From Chitinophagaceae bacterium (lineage in GTDB: Bacteria; Bacteroidota; Bacteroidia; Chitinophagales; Chitinophagaceae), in assembly GCA_947447265.1 (NCBI GenBank), contig CANFKC010000020.1, positions 1-64,000 on the forward strand: a DNA stretch of 64,000 nucleotides. The letters run 5' to 3'. Shown here piece after piece: positions 35,083 through 44,236 of the stretch (position 1 is its first letter; each line of letters opens with the position of its first letter). The position numbers and the translations under genes are program-made. Under the pieces are notes generated by a model, which saw only the letters and a program-made list of their open reading frames with translations, searched no databases and had not been told where the DNA came from.

Positions 35083-36498
35083 ATGAAGATTTTTAAAAGT
35101 GCATTGTTTGTCCTGTTTTCCCTATCAGCTATCCGGGCAAGTGCGGATAGTAAGTTTAAGTATTATTTTAATCACCCTGTTGATAATACGGTTTCGACTG
35201 GTGTGAACGCCATAAATCTGAATGGTTACATTGATGATACTCTTATCGCTTACATAGACCGTGCGAAATATACGCTGGATATAGCAGTATATAATTTTAC
35301 ATCAGGTAGTGGCTCCAGCAGCCTGGCGAATGTAGCTACAGCAATAAACAATGCCTATACGCGCGGCGTTAAAGTGCGGTGGATTTATAATAATAATGGC
35401 AGCTCTAATACAGGACTGGCGCTATTAAATTCTGGTATAAATAAGCTAGGTAGCCCTTCGTCAAGTGGTTATACCATTATGCATAATAAGTTCATGATAG
35501 TTGATGGCTATTCACCCAACCCTGATGAATCTATTGTCTGGACAGGGTCTACGAACTGGAGTACTACTCAGTTTAACACCGATTATGATAATGTGGTGAT
35601 TATACAGGACTCCGCACTGGCTCATGCTTATATTGATGAATTTAATATGATGTGGGGCGATACTGGAATTGCGCCGAATGCATCAGCGTCTAAATTCGGC
35701 CACACCAAAACTAACCTGGGTCGGCACAATTTTACAATAGATGGCAGGCAGGTGGAACTGTACTTTAGCCCTAGCGACAATACAGGCAGCCATATCCTTT
35801 CCAGCATCAATTCCGCAAAAACAGATTTGTATTGGGGGATGTACACATTCACATATCAAACGTATGCTGATGCGATAGTTGCACGCAAAAACAATGGCGT
35901 TTATGTTGCTGGTATAAATGATATATTCAGCCATTCTAATACGACTTATAATACGCTCAATACCAATCTCACTACCATGTTCAAGGAGTATTCCGGAACT
36001 GGTATTTACCACAACAAATACCTGATTGTTGACGCTTCAGATACTTGTTCTGATCCATTGGTTTTGACAGGTTCCCACAACTGGAGTAATGCAGCCAATA
36101 CCGATAATGATGAAAATACGCTCATCATTCACGACCCGGTTGCAGCAAATGTTTACTATCAATCATTCAAGGCTGATTTTAATGCATTAGGTGGCACACT
36201 GGCGCACCAGGATGGTTGCACCACTGCGGTACCTGAATTGGCGCCATCCATTAATGGATTGACAGTTTCGCCTAATCCATCGGTGGGTAATTTTATATTG
36301 AGTTGTAAAATAAATAAGCCTCAACAGCTTACCGTTTCTATCATCAGTATTGATGGTAAAGTGAACAACATTATTTTGAATGAATGGCAGAACAGCGGCT
36401 ATTTTAAAAGGCAATTTGCTGTGCCGTCGCCGGGTATTTATGTCATAAGGGTAATAAGCGGCAACGAAGTGTACACACAACGCCTTATAAGTGAATAG
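35083..36498 (+). CDS. T9SS-secreted phospholipase D / Nuc-like protein with two HKD motifs
   Basis: 471 residues. Signal peptide to about residue 21, two PLD-type half-sites: H134-N-K136-x4-D141 in MHNKFMIVDG and H310-N-K312-x4-D317 in YHNKYLIVDA, each followed by the G(S/T).NWS segment. Two HKD motifs in one chain fit a phosphodiesterase acting on phospholipid or DNA. A T9SS type A domain (SPNPSVGNFIL ... PGIYVIRVISG) ends the protein, so it is exported to the surface. It has its own upstream space of 174 bases. Confidence 0.9.
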   Translation: MKIFKSALFVLFSLSAIRASADSKFKYYFNHPVDNTVSTGVNAINLNGYIDDTLIAYIDRAKYTLDIAVYNFTSGSGSSSLANVATAINNAYTRGVKVRWIYNNNGSSNTGLALLNSGINKLGSPSSSGYTIMHNKFMIVDGYSPNPDESIVWTGSTNWSTTQFNTDYDNVVIIQDSALAHAYIDEFNMMWGDTGIAPNASASKFGHTKTNLGRHNFTIDGRQVELYFSPSDNTGSHILSSINSAKTDLYWGMYTFTYQTYADAIVARKNNGVYVAGINDIFSHSNTTYNTLNTNLTTMFKEYSGTGIYHNKYLIVDASDTCSDPLVLTGSHNWSNAANTDNDENTLIIHDPVAANVYYQSFKADFNALGGTLAHQDGCTTAVPELAPSINGLTVSPNPSVGNFILSCKINKPQQLTVSIISIDGKVNNIILNEWQNSGYFKRQFAVPSPGIYVIRVISGNEVYTQRLISE

Positions 36499-36524
36499 TA
36501 TTTTAGTTTAATATATTTTTGTTG

Positions 36525-36564
36525 AGAGGTTGGTAAATATATGGCCAACCTCTTTTGCTTTTTT
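36525..36564 (+). terminator. Intrinsic terminator after the PLD-like gene
   Basis: AGAGGTTGG (36525-36533) pairs with CCAACCTCT (36545-36553), followed by TTTGCTTTTTT. Confidence 0.88.
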
Positions 36565-36849
36565 GTAGCTGTTCCCACGAGTAACACCGTTCATTTTCGA
36601 ATATCAAAATGGTATAAAAATATTTACGACCTGTATAAGATTAATTGGAATTTTTAGCCGCCTATCCTCGTCAGGGATAGCCTGATACAGGGGGTGCAGT
36701 ATTTTTATGTTTAATAGGTATAATTCGTTCGTTCGATTGCTGTTTCATTAACAAACGTAAGTTTCGCCATTCGCTAGTAATTCCGAGCAATAAATTATAT
36801 ATTTGAAGCTAAACAGGTTTTTTCCGAAATCCGCTATATTTTAGACGAT
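36565..36849. other. Intergenic region before the BIg2 repeat gene
   Basis: Together with the terminator this makes a gap of 351 bases. It is AT-rich, with a short inverted repeat CTATCC / GGATAG near 36662-36679 and a TATATTTT element 9-17 bases before the ATG that resembles a -7 box. No gene is seen. Confidence 0.4.
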
Positions 36850-39800
36850 ATGAAACAAACTAATTACTCTCTGCAACTATTGGGAAAGATTGTATTACTG
36901 CTCACGTGTTTGCTGCTGCCAGCCTTGCTGAAAGCTCAGACAACACCGGTATTTACCGGGGGGACATTCCATTACGTGTGTCAGAATTCTACTGGTAACT
37001 CAATCAACCCAAACCTTATAATAACAGATGCAGGGGTCGGTTTAACGGAAACATGGACAATATTGACATCTCCAGTACATGGCAGCCTGGCGGGTTTTGC
37101 TGCAATTGCAACGTCAACTGGCGGTTCTTTAACGCCCTCCGGTTTAACTTATACACCAACAACAAGTTATGTTGGTACAGACTCGTTCGAGGTTATCGTC
37201 AATAACGGAACAAATTCTGATACAACCAGAATTATTGTTACTGTATTTGCAAGGCCAAATGCCGGTACTATTTCAGGTGTTACCACTTTTTGCCAGGGCG
37301 GAACAAATACGCTTACGGATACAGCATCAGGTGGAACCTGGAGTTCAAGCAACCCTTCAATAGCGTCGGTAAACACGTCAGGTCTTGTATTTGGTGTTAG
37401 CTCCGGTACAGCAGTTATTTCCTATACTGTTGGTGGTACTTGCGGCCCTGTTTCAGCAACCAGAACACAAACTGTTAACCCACTACCTGCAGTAGCAGCC
37501 ATCACTGGTACCGCTGCAGCTTGCGTCGGCTTTACTTCTAATCTGGCCGATGCAACGGCAGGTGGAACCTGGAGCAGTGGTAGCGCATCTATAGCCACCG
37601 TTAACACTTCTGGCGTTGTATTTGCAGTTTCGGCAGGTACAGCTACAATTACTTATTCCGTTTCCAATAGCTGCGGCGTTACGCGTGTTACAACTTCATT
37701 TGTGGTAACTCCGGGTATTTCAGCAGGCTCTATTTCAGGCTCAAGTACAGTTTGTGAAGGAGCATCTACCACGTTAACCAGCACTGCATCGGGTGTAGTA
37801 TGGAGCAGCAGCGATGCGACTATCGCTACAGTTAATCCATCGACTGGTGTTGTTACAGGTATTACTGCGGGCACAGTATCTATTGTTTGTACGTTTACTA
37901 ACAGTTGCGGATCTGTTTCATCTTCAGCGCCAATGTCTGTAAATCCTGCGCCAAGTGCAGGAACCATTACTGGTCTAAGTCTGGTGTGCCCGGGTACTAC
38001 AATTACGCTTGCTGATGCCGCAACCAGTGGTTCATGGAGCAGCAGCAGCACTTCTATAGCAACAATAGATGCTTCAGGTGTGGTTACCGGAGTTACAGGT
38101 GGCATAACCACTATTTCTTATACAGTTACTAATAGCTGCGGTACTGCAACAGCGACAACATCGTTAACAGTTACCCCGACACCAACTGCAGGCAGCATAT
38201 CTGGTGCGGGCGTTGTTTGCGTGGGCGGTTCAGCTACGTTTACTGATGCAGTCGCAGGTGGTACATGGTCTACAAGTAGTGCCGGTGTTGCATCGGTTAA
38301 CGCTACGGGTGTTGTAACCGGTGTTGCCAGTGGTACAGCTACTATTTCTTATACAGTAACCAATGCATGTGGTTCCGCAACAGCGGTATCGGGTGTTACG
38401 GTGAATACTGCACCAACTGCAGGTACCATAACCGGCGCTTCCTCAGTTTGCGTGGGCGCTACTACAACTTTAGCTGATGCCGTTTCAGGTGGCTCATGGA
38501 GAAGCAGCAACGCAACCATAGCAAGCATTAGCACGAGTGGAGTGGTAAGGGGTATCTCCGCTGGTTCCGTAACAATATCATATCTTGTAATTACAAGTTG
38601 TGGTGCAGCAACGGCGACTATGTCGTTCACAGTTAACCCTGCACCTTCAGCAGGTACAATTACGGGGTCGGCTACAGCATGCACAGGTACATCTTCTACA
38701 CTTAGCGATGCAGTTTCAGGTGGTACCTGGAGCAGCAGTAACACATCAATTGCTACAGTTAATGCAGCGGGTGTAGTTACCGGTGTTGCTACAGGTTCTG
38801 CTGTTATTTCTTATCAGGTTACTGGAACCTGTGGTACAAGCACCGCTACAGTAACATTTGTAGTGAACAGCACGCCTACCGCGGGTACAATTACAGGTAC
38901 TTCAACAATTTGCGCAGGTGCAACCACCACATTAAGCGATGCTATATCAGGTGGCACATGGACTACAAGTGCCGCTTCAGTTGCATCGGTTGATGCAGCC
39001 GGTAACGTTACAGGTGTGGGTACAGGCAGCGCAACTATTTCTTATACAACATCAAGCGGTTGTGGTTCTGCTACAGCAACTTTCGGTATTACAATTACCC
39101 CGGGTTCATCCGCGGGTACTATCAGCGGTGCATCTACTGTTTGTGCTGGTTCGGTTACAACATTTTCTACATCTGCTACCGGCGGTTCATGGAGCACCAG
39201 TGATGCTTCAATTGCATCAGTTGATGCAACGACCGGCGATGTTACCGGTATAGCTGCAGGTAGCGCAACAATTTCTTATTCAGTTTCCGGCAGTTGCGGC
39301 ACAGGTGTTGCAACAGCAGGTATTACAGTTAATACTACACCGTCAGCAGGTACTGTAACCGGCGGATCTGCAGTTTGCGTCGGTAGTTCAATTACGTTTA
39401 CCGATGGTGCAGCAGGTGGCGTATGGTCTACAAGTGATGGTTCTGTAGCATCAGTTGATGCATCGGGCAGTGTTACTGGTGTTGGTGCCGGAACTGCAAC
39501 AATTTCTTATGCAGTAACAAGCGCTTGTGGTTCAGATTTCGCAACTGCTTCCGTTACAGTTATTGCAGCGCCTTCGGCTGGCACTATTTCCGGACCAGCT
39601 ACAGTTTGTGCCGGTTCAACTGTTACTTTAACTGACGGTGCCGCAGGCGGAACATGGACAACAAGTAACAGTGCAATTGCAAGTGTAAATGCAACCGGCG
39701 ATGTTACCGGTGTTGCTTCAGGAACTGCAACTATCTCTTACACAGTATCTAACAGTTGTGGTACTATTTCAGCAACTGCTACTATAACAGTAGGCACCGG

Positions 39801-41199
39801 CGCTTCTGCAGGTACTATTTCCGGCGCAGCTACAGTCTGCACTTCAGCAACAACAACTTTCACTGATGCGGTTACCGGTGGTACATGGGGCACCAGTGAT
39901 GCGTCTGTAGCATCTGTCAACTCAACCGGAGTAGTATCAGGTGTGTCAGCGGGCACTGCAACTATTTCCTACACGGTAACCAGTGCATGTGGTTCAACAA
40001 GTGCTACAAGGACTATCACGGTTAATCCGTTACCAGCTGCTGGTACACTAACAGGTGTTACTTCTATCTGCATTGGTTCAACTTCTGCATTATCATCTTC
40101 AGTATCAGGAGGCACCTGGAGCAGCAGTTCATCTGCTGTTGCTACTATTAGTACTTCAGGTGTGGTAGCGGGTATGGCTGCTGGTACAACTACTATATCT
40201 TACACTTTAAGCAGCAGTTGTGGCACAGTTAGCGCAACAACAACGGTAACGGTTAACCCAATGCCATCAGCAGGCACCATTACTGGTGCAAGCGCAATAT
40301 GCACCGGTGCATCTACTACGCTTTCTGTTTCAGTAACAGGTGGCACATGGGGTACCAGTAATGCAGCCATCGCATCAGTTAGTACAACAGGTGTAGTAAG
40401 TGGTGTATCTGTAGGTGCTGCTACAATAAGTTATACAGTAACAAATGCAGCTGGTTGCAGCGCAACGGCTACGCACAACATAGCTTCAGGTACTGGCGCC
40501 CCGGCTGGAACAATTGCTCCGGCGACTACACAAAGCCTATGCGGTGCAGGTAGTAGTGTCCACTTCACGGTGGTGAGCGGTTCAGCCGGCCTTACTTATC
40601 AATGGTACAGGAATGGTATAGCTATTGCAGGTGCAACAACATCAAGCTACAACGCTTCAAGTGGTGGTATCTATGCAGCAATCATCAATAACGGTTGCGG
40701 AACCGATACAATTCCTGGTGTTAATGTAATTGGTTCTCCAAATCCTGTAATTACGCTTTCAGGCGCGTCAACGCTTTCTACAGGTTCTTTCACTACCTAC
40801 CAATGGTATCGTAATGGTACTCTTATTGCTGGTGCAACCGGCAGTGTATATGTTTACAGCGCAGCTGGTTCCTATACTGTAAAGGTTACTAATGCTGCAG
40901 GATGTACGGTTACATCTGCGCCTTACACAGTTTCTGGCGGATCTTCTTCTGGAGTAACTGAAGTAAACCAGGCCATTAATGTGGCTATCTATCCTAACCC
41001 TACAAGCGCAATGGTGCACATTGAAGCGGATGTAAACGTAAACGTAGTTGTGCTGACCGCGGTGGGAAGAACTGTTGTTGATGTTAAGAATGCAAAAGAC
41101 ATCAACCTGGGCGAATACGCTGATGGTATGTACATGATAATGGTGTATGACGAAAACAATCAGTTGCTGAAAACTGCTAAAATGATAAAAGTGCAGTAA
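36850..41199 (+). CDS. Giant T9SS surface protein with 14 BIg2-like Ig domains
   Basis: 1449 residues. Signal peptide to about residue 29, a cadherin-like N-terminal region (to ~135), then 14 consecutive repeats of about 77 residues from about 137 to 1217. Each has the pattern AGTITG..VC.G..TTL.DA.SGGTWSSS...IASV...GVVTGV..GTATISYTV...CG.ATA...TVNP, which is BIg2/Ig-like with one conserved cysteine in the first strand and one near the end, likely a disulfide. Two further Ig-like modules with YQWYRNG and a T9SS type A domain (IYPNPTSAMVHI ... DGMYMIMVYD) complete it. Likely an adhesin or cell-surface stalk. It has its own terminator. Confidence 0.92.
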   Translation: MKQTNYSLQLLGKIVLLLTCLLLPALLKAQTTPVFTGGTFHYVCQNSTGNSINPNLIITDAGVGLTETWTILTSPVHGSLAGFAAIATSTGGSLTPSGLTYTPTTSYVGTDSFEVIVNNGTNSDTTRIIVTVFARPNAGTISGVTTFCQGGTNTLTDTASGGTWSSSNPSIASVNTSGLVFGVSSGTAVISYTVGGTCGPVSATRTQTVNPLPAVAAITGTAAACVGFTSNLADATAGGTWSSGSASIATVNTSGVVFAVSAGTATITYSVSNSCGVTRVTTSFVVTPGISAGSISGSSTVCEGASTTLTSTASGVVWSSSDATIATVNPSTGVVTGITAGTVSIVCTFTNSCGSVSSSAPMSVNPAPSAGTITGLSLVCPGTTITLADAATSGSWSSSSTSIATIDASGVVTGVTGGITTISYTVTNSCGTATATTSLTVTPTPTAGSISGAGVVCVGGSATFTDAVAGGTWSTSSAGVASVNATGVVTGVASGTATISYTVTNACGSATAVSGVTVNTAPTAGTITGASSVCVGATTTLADAVSGGSWRSSNATIASISTSGVVRGISAGSVTISYLVITSCGAATATMSFTVNPAPSAGTITGSATACTGTSSTLSDAVSGGTWSSSNTSIATVNAAGVVTGVATGSAVISYQVTGTCGTSTATVTFVVNSTPTAGTITGTSTICAGATTTLSDAISGGTWTTSAASVASVDAAGNVTGVGTGSATISYTTSSGCGSATATFGITITPGSSAGTISGASTVCAGSVTTFSTSATGGSWSTSDASIASVDATTGDVTGIAAGSATISYSVSGSCGTGVATAGITVNTTPSAGTVTGGSAVCVGSSITFTDGAAGGVWSTSDGSVASVDASGSVTGVGAGTATISYAVTSACGSDFATASVTVIAAPSAGTISGPATVCAGSTVTLTDGAAGGTWTTSNSAIASVNATGDVTGVASGTATISYTVSNSCGTISATATITVGTGASAGTISGAATVCTSATTTFTDAVTGGTWGTSDASVASVNSTGVVSGVSAGTATISYTVTSACGSTSATRTITVNPLPAAGTLTGVTSICIGSTSALSSSVSGGTWSSSSSAVATISTSGVVAGMAAGTTTISYTLSSSCGTVSATTTVTVNPMPSAGTITGASAICTGASTTLSVSVTGGTWGTSNAAIASVSTTGVVSGVSVGAATISYTVTNAAGCSATATHNIASGTGAPAGTIAPATTQSLCGAGSSVHFTVVSGSAGLTYQWYRNGIAIAGATTSSYNASSGGIYAAIINNGCGTDTIPGVNVIGSPNPVITLSGASTLSTGSFTTYQWYRNGTLIAGATGSVYVYSAAGSYTVKVTNAAGCTVTSAPYTVSGGSSSGVTEVNQAINVAIYPNPTSAMVHIEADVNVNVVVLTAVGRTVVDVKNAKDINLGEYADGMYMIMVYDENNQLLKTAKMIKVQ
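37258..40497 (+). repeat. Array of 14 BIg2 repeats (about 230 bp each)
   Basis: In-frame tandem repeats within the gene at 36850. Units are diverged at DNA level but keep blocks such as GGTACAGCAACTATTTCTTA variants. Gain or loss of whole units by recombination could change protein length without a frameshift. Confidence 0.88.
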
Positions 41200-41220
41200 T
41201 CGGTAAATAATCATTTTTTG

Positions 41221-41250
41221 AAAAGGCTGCCTTGAGAAAGGCAGCCTTTT
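41221..41250 (+). terminator. Intrinsic terminator of the BIg2 gene
   Basis: AAAAGGCTGCCTT, loop GAGA, AAGGCAGCCTTTT: perfect 13-bp stem with a T-run, 22 bases after the stop. Confidence 0.93.
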
Positions 41251-41294
41251 TAACTTGGGTAGGATATGCGTTTATTTCGCCGATGTACACAAAT

Positions 41295-41521
41295 ATAATT
41301 TACGCTGTATGCCAATGTCAGCCTCTTGCGTCCTATTTTTGACAACTACTACCTAAGGTTGGAAGTTTTAATTTTTTACTTTTAATTTTTACTTTTTATA
41401 ATACCGTTTACATGCTCCATAATTTACGCTGTATGCCAATGTCTGCCGCTTGCGTTATATTCATGACAACCATTACGCAAGGTTGAAAGTTTTAATTTTT
41501 TACTTTTAATTTTTACTTTTT
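41295..41521. repeat. Two ~103-bp direct repeats upstream of the DUF4184 gene
   Basis: Copy 1 at 41295-41397 and copy 2 at 41419-41521. Both start ATAATTTACGCTGTATGCCA, continue with a ...TTGCGT...GACAAC...AAGGTTG segment and end with a T-rich tract AATTTTTTACTTTTAATTTT. Copy 2 abuts the start codon at 41526. The T-rich end recurs before the glycosyltransferase start at 45569. No gene lies in the 326-base gap. Confidence 0.92.
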
Positions 41522-41525
41522 TCAA

Positions 41526-42263
41526 ATGCCTTTTACATTCGCTCATCCGGCAATTGTGTTACCGCTGCTTAGCAAGCGGTGGAAGGTATTTTCTGCAACC
41601 GCCCTTATAGCTGGAAGCATAGCCCCCGATTTCGAGTCTTTTATTGGTCTTGGTGCTGACAAGGAATACAGCCATACCTGGTCAGGCGTTTTCTGGTTCG
41701 ATATGCCGTTGGCGCTGCTACTATCAATAGTTTTTCATGTTTTGGTTAAAGTTCCGCTTATCGATCATCTCCCCGGTAAATTGTCTGCACGCTTCCAGGA
41801 ATTGCGGGAGACGGATTGGATCGCATTTGCAAACAAACATTACATCATAGTTATTACTTCGTGCTTTTTGGGTATTCTCACCCACATGGCCTGGGATGCA
41901 TTTACCCACCTTAACGTGTTTTATCCTGATTCCATTACATCGCGCCTCATGTGGCACGGGCATCGGGTTTATATCTTGCTGCAGTATTCTAATTCCGTAT
42001 TAGGGTTAGTGTTATTGGCACTGTTTGTCGGTAAACTGCCGAGTCAGCCGGTGCCTAAACGGAAAGTGGAAAAATATAAATTCTGGTTGTTTTTCGTTTT
42101 GATAGCGGCGGCAATTATGGTTTTTGTTGTTACATCATTAGCCGAGGAAGCGTGGCTGCATGACTGGATTTATCTGATAAATGCCTGCCTTGGCGCTATG
42201 ATGTATGCACTCATAACAGTAGCTGTGTTTCATCGTTTTGTCATAAAATGGTTGCCGGAATGA
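41526..42263 (+). CDS. DUF4184-family membrane protein
   Basis: 245 residues, about six TM helices. The N terminus MPFTFAHPAIVLPL and the SIAPDFESFIG and HMAWDAFTH segments match DUF4184, whose histidine/aspartate pattern recalls the YdjM-like metal-dependent membrane hydrolases; the function is unknown. It begins the polysaccharide-type cluster, but no direct link is shown. The flippase gene starts 86 bases downstream. Confidence 0.82.
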   Translation: MPFTFAHPAIVLPLLSKRWKVFSATALIAGSIAPDFESFIGLGADKEYSHTWSGVFWFDMPLALLLSIVFHVLVKVPLIDHLPGKLSARFQELRETDWIAFANKHYIIVITSCFLGILTHMAWDAFTHLNVFYPDSITSRLMWHGHRVYILLQYSNSVLGLVLLALFVGKLPSQPVPKRKVEKYKFWLFFVLIAAAIMVFVVTSLAEEAWLHDWIYLINACLGAMMYALITVAVFHRFVIKWLPE

Positions 42264-42348
42264 TGCGTTGTTTTGCCTCATTAACACTACCAATATTTTT
42301 TCTATTTTTATCGTTGCTGCCTATGCAATTAACCTACACCAAAAAATA

Positions 42349-43686
42349 ATGCCAAAGCTGAGTCTGTCAAGTCTTAATAACAAACACTTCCTTTCCCTCG
42401 CGGGCAATGGTATATTGGCGGTATTTGGGTTGTTGCAGATGTCGTTGTTGTACTATTCCATGTCTATGGCGCAGGTAGGAGAGTGGTTTTATTTTTTGAA
42501 TATAATCAGTCTGTGCGATGCCGTGCGAAATGGCTTTTTATCTACTGCAACAGTTAAGTTTTATGCTGGTACTACTGGTGAGCGTGCCCGCGAGGTTATG
42601 GGCTCTGTTTGGTTTCTTGCCATATCGTTAACGCTTGCAGTTGGGCTGCTTAATTTCGGTGCTTTATTTTTACTGAATTATACCAATGACTTGCCAGTGG
42701 TAATGACCATAAGATGGCTGGGACTTACTTTTTTGAGTAGCCTGCCCTTTAGCGTGGTTTTCTGGATATTACAGGCTGACGAAGACTATGGCAAAATACT
42801 CATCCTCAGGTTTTTGAACAATGGCTCTACAATACTGGCATTTGGTGTACTGGTTGTGCTGCATAAAATGACGCTCGAAAACGCCATTATGTTTAATTTT
42901 ATTACCAATTGCCTAACGAGCCTGGTCGCCATTTTTTGGCGTTGGAATACGATTACAGCCCTTGCCCGCAGGTCGAAGACTACGATGTCTGAGCTATATC
43001 ATTTTGGTAAGTTCAGCCTTGCTACCAGTCTTAGTTCCAGTTTATTCCGCACTTCTGATATTTTCATCATCCGGATGCTGCTTGGCCCGGAGGCTGTCGC
43101 TATCTACAATATACCATCGCGGCTCATGGAGATAGTAGAGATCCCATTAAGGAGTTTTGTAGGCACTGGTATGTCTACAATGGCGGTCGCTTTTAATAAC
43201 AAAAATATGGACCACATTAAGTACATACTTAAAAAGTATGCTGGTATGCTTACGATTGCATTTATACCAGCGGCACTTTTTGTGTTTTTGTTTGCTGATG
43301 TGATTGTTCACCTTTTCGCCAGTAAAAAATACATTCATTCTGAAGCGGCTAATGTGCTCAGGCTACTAATGGTGGTTGCACTGATGTATCCGCTCGACCG
43401 TTTTAATGGAATTACACTCGATATTATTCATAAGCCCAAGATCAATTTTCAGAAGGTGATCATCATGCTCTCGGTTAACATCGTCGGCGATTTTATCGGG
43501 ATGTCTTTGTTTCATAACCTATACGGCGTTGTTTTTGCGGTGTTCTTTGCCACGCTATCAGGGTTAATTTTTGGTTATGTTAATCTGAAAAAATACATTG
43601 ACTATACAATAACTGGTACTATGATAATGGGTTATAATGAGGTAATAGCGCTGCTACAGGCGACAAAAGCAAGGTTTAGACGATAG
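42349..43686 (+). CDS. Polysaccharide flippase (Wzx-like, MATE/MOP superfamily)
   Basis: 445 residues from the ATG at 42349. A longer frame from a TTG at 42268 adds 27 poorly conserved residues and is rejected. About 12-14 TM helices with the LASGIL/FG-type start (LAGNGILAVFGLLQ) and the middle motif FSLATSLSSSLFRTSDIFIIRML typical of polysaccharide biosynthesis proteins. It should move lipid-linked oligosaccharide across the inner membrane. Nearby genes (sugar transferase, GT2) support a surface-polysaccharide role. Confidence 0.85.
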   Translation: MPKLSLSSLNNKHFLSLAGNGILAVFGLLQMSLLYYSMSMAQVGEWFYFLNIISLCDAVRNGFLSTATVKFYAGTTGERAREVMGSVWFLAISLTLAVGLLNFGALFLLNYTNDLPVVMTIRWLGLTFLSSLPFSVVFWILQADEDYGKILILRFLNNGSTILAFGVLVVLHKMTLENAIMFNFITNCLTSLVAIFWRWNTITALARRSKTTMSELYHFGKFSLATSLSSSLFRTSDIFIIRMLLGPEAVAIYNIPSRLMEIVEIPLRSFVGTGMSTMAVAFNNKNMDHIKYILKKYAGMLTIAFIPAALFVFLFADVIVHLFASKKYIHSEAANVLRLLMVVALMYPLDRFNGITLDIIHKPKINFQKVIIMLSVNIVGDFIGMSLFHNLYGVVFAVFFATLSGLIFGYVNLKKYIDYTITGTMIMGYNEVIALLQATKARFRR

Positions 43687-43818
43687 GTAGTTTTTAGCTT
43701 GTTTTTATTAAATAAATCAAAGCGCTACACGCAGCGTGTATTTTGCCGGATAGTTACCACTATATGAGTTTTTGTACTATTTTTACCAACAAACAAGCGC
43801 TTAAATAACTGATACATT

Positions 43819-44226
43819 ATGGTATTTACTGATGCGGATATTCCGAAGGTTCTGGTGATAGAGGATGATCCTACCATTCAGCTTATCATCAGGCGCTCGT
43901 TGGAGAAAAATTTTAAAGTTGTTGCTTTTACAAATGGGATGGATGGTCTTTCCCATTTACAGGAAGGCAATCTGCCAGATATAATTATTTCTGACCTCAA
44001 TACACCAGAAATGGGCGGCTTGGAATTGATTGACCAACTGAAAGCGAGCGGTTTCTTCAGCGCCATACCTGTGCTCGTACTTTCTGGCGAAGAGAGTACA
44101 GAAACCAGGATAAAATGCCTGGATGCAGGAGCTGATGATTACGTTGTAAAGCCATTTAACCCTAGAGAACTGGAAGCCAGGATGAAGGCAATTCTTAGAA
44201 GAACAGGTAAACTATTATTTAACTAA
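43819..44226 (+). CDS. Stand-alone receiver-domain protein
   Basis: 135 residues covering one receiver domain. The acidic pair E15/D16/D17, phosphoacceptor D59 in ISDLNTP, the alcohol residue in VLSGEES and the lysine in VVKPFNP are all present, so it can be phosphorylated. No output domain. It lies 10 bases before the sugar transferase gene, whose N terminus is itself a degenerate receiver; the two could interact. The cognate kinase is not in this cluster. Confidence 0.92.
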   Translation: MVFTDADIPKVLVIEDDPTIQLIIRRSLEKNFKVVAFTNGMDGLSHLQEGNLPDIIISDLNTPEMGGLELIDQLKASGFFSAIPVLVLSGEESTETRIKCLDAGADDYVVKPFNPRELEARMKAILRRTGKLLFN

Positions 44227-44236
44227 ACAACAAAGG

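Noticed and set aside
36850-41199. Minus-strand and other-frame ORFs in the BIg2 gene
   Set aside because: They arise from the repetitive, stop-poor codon use of the Ig array and show the repeat pattern of the sense gene.
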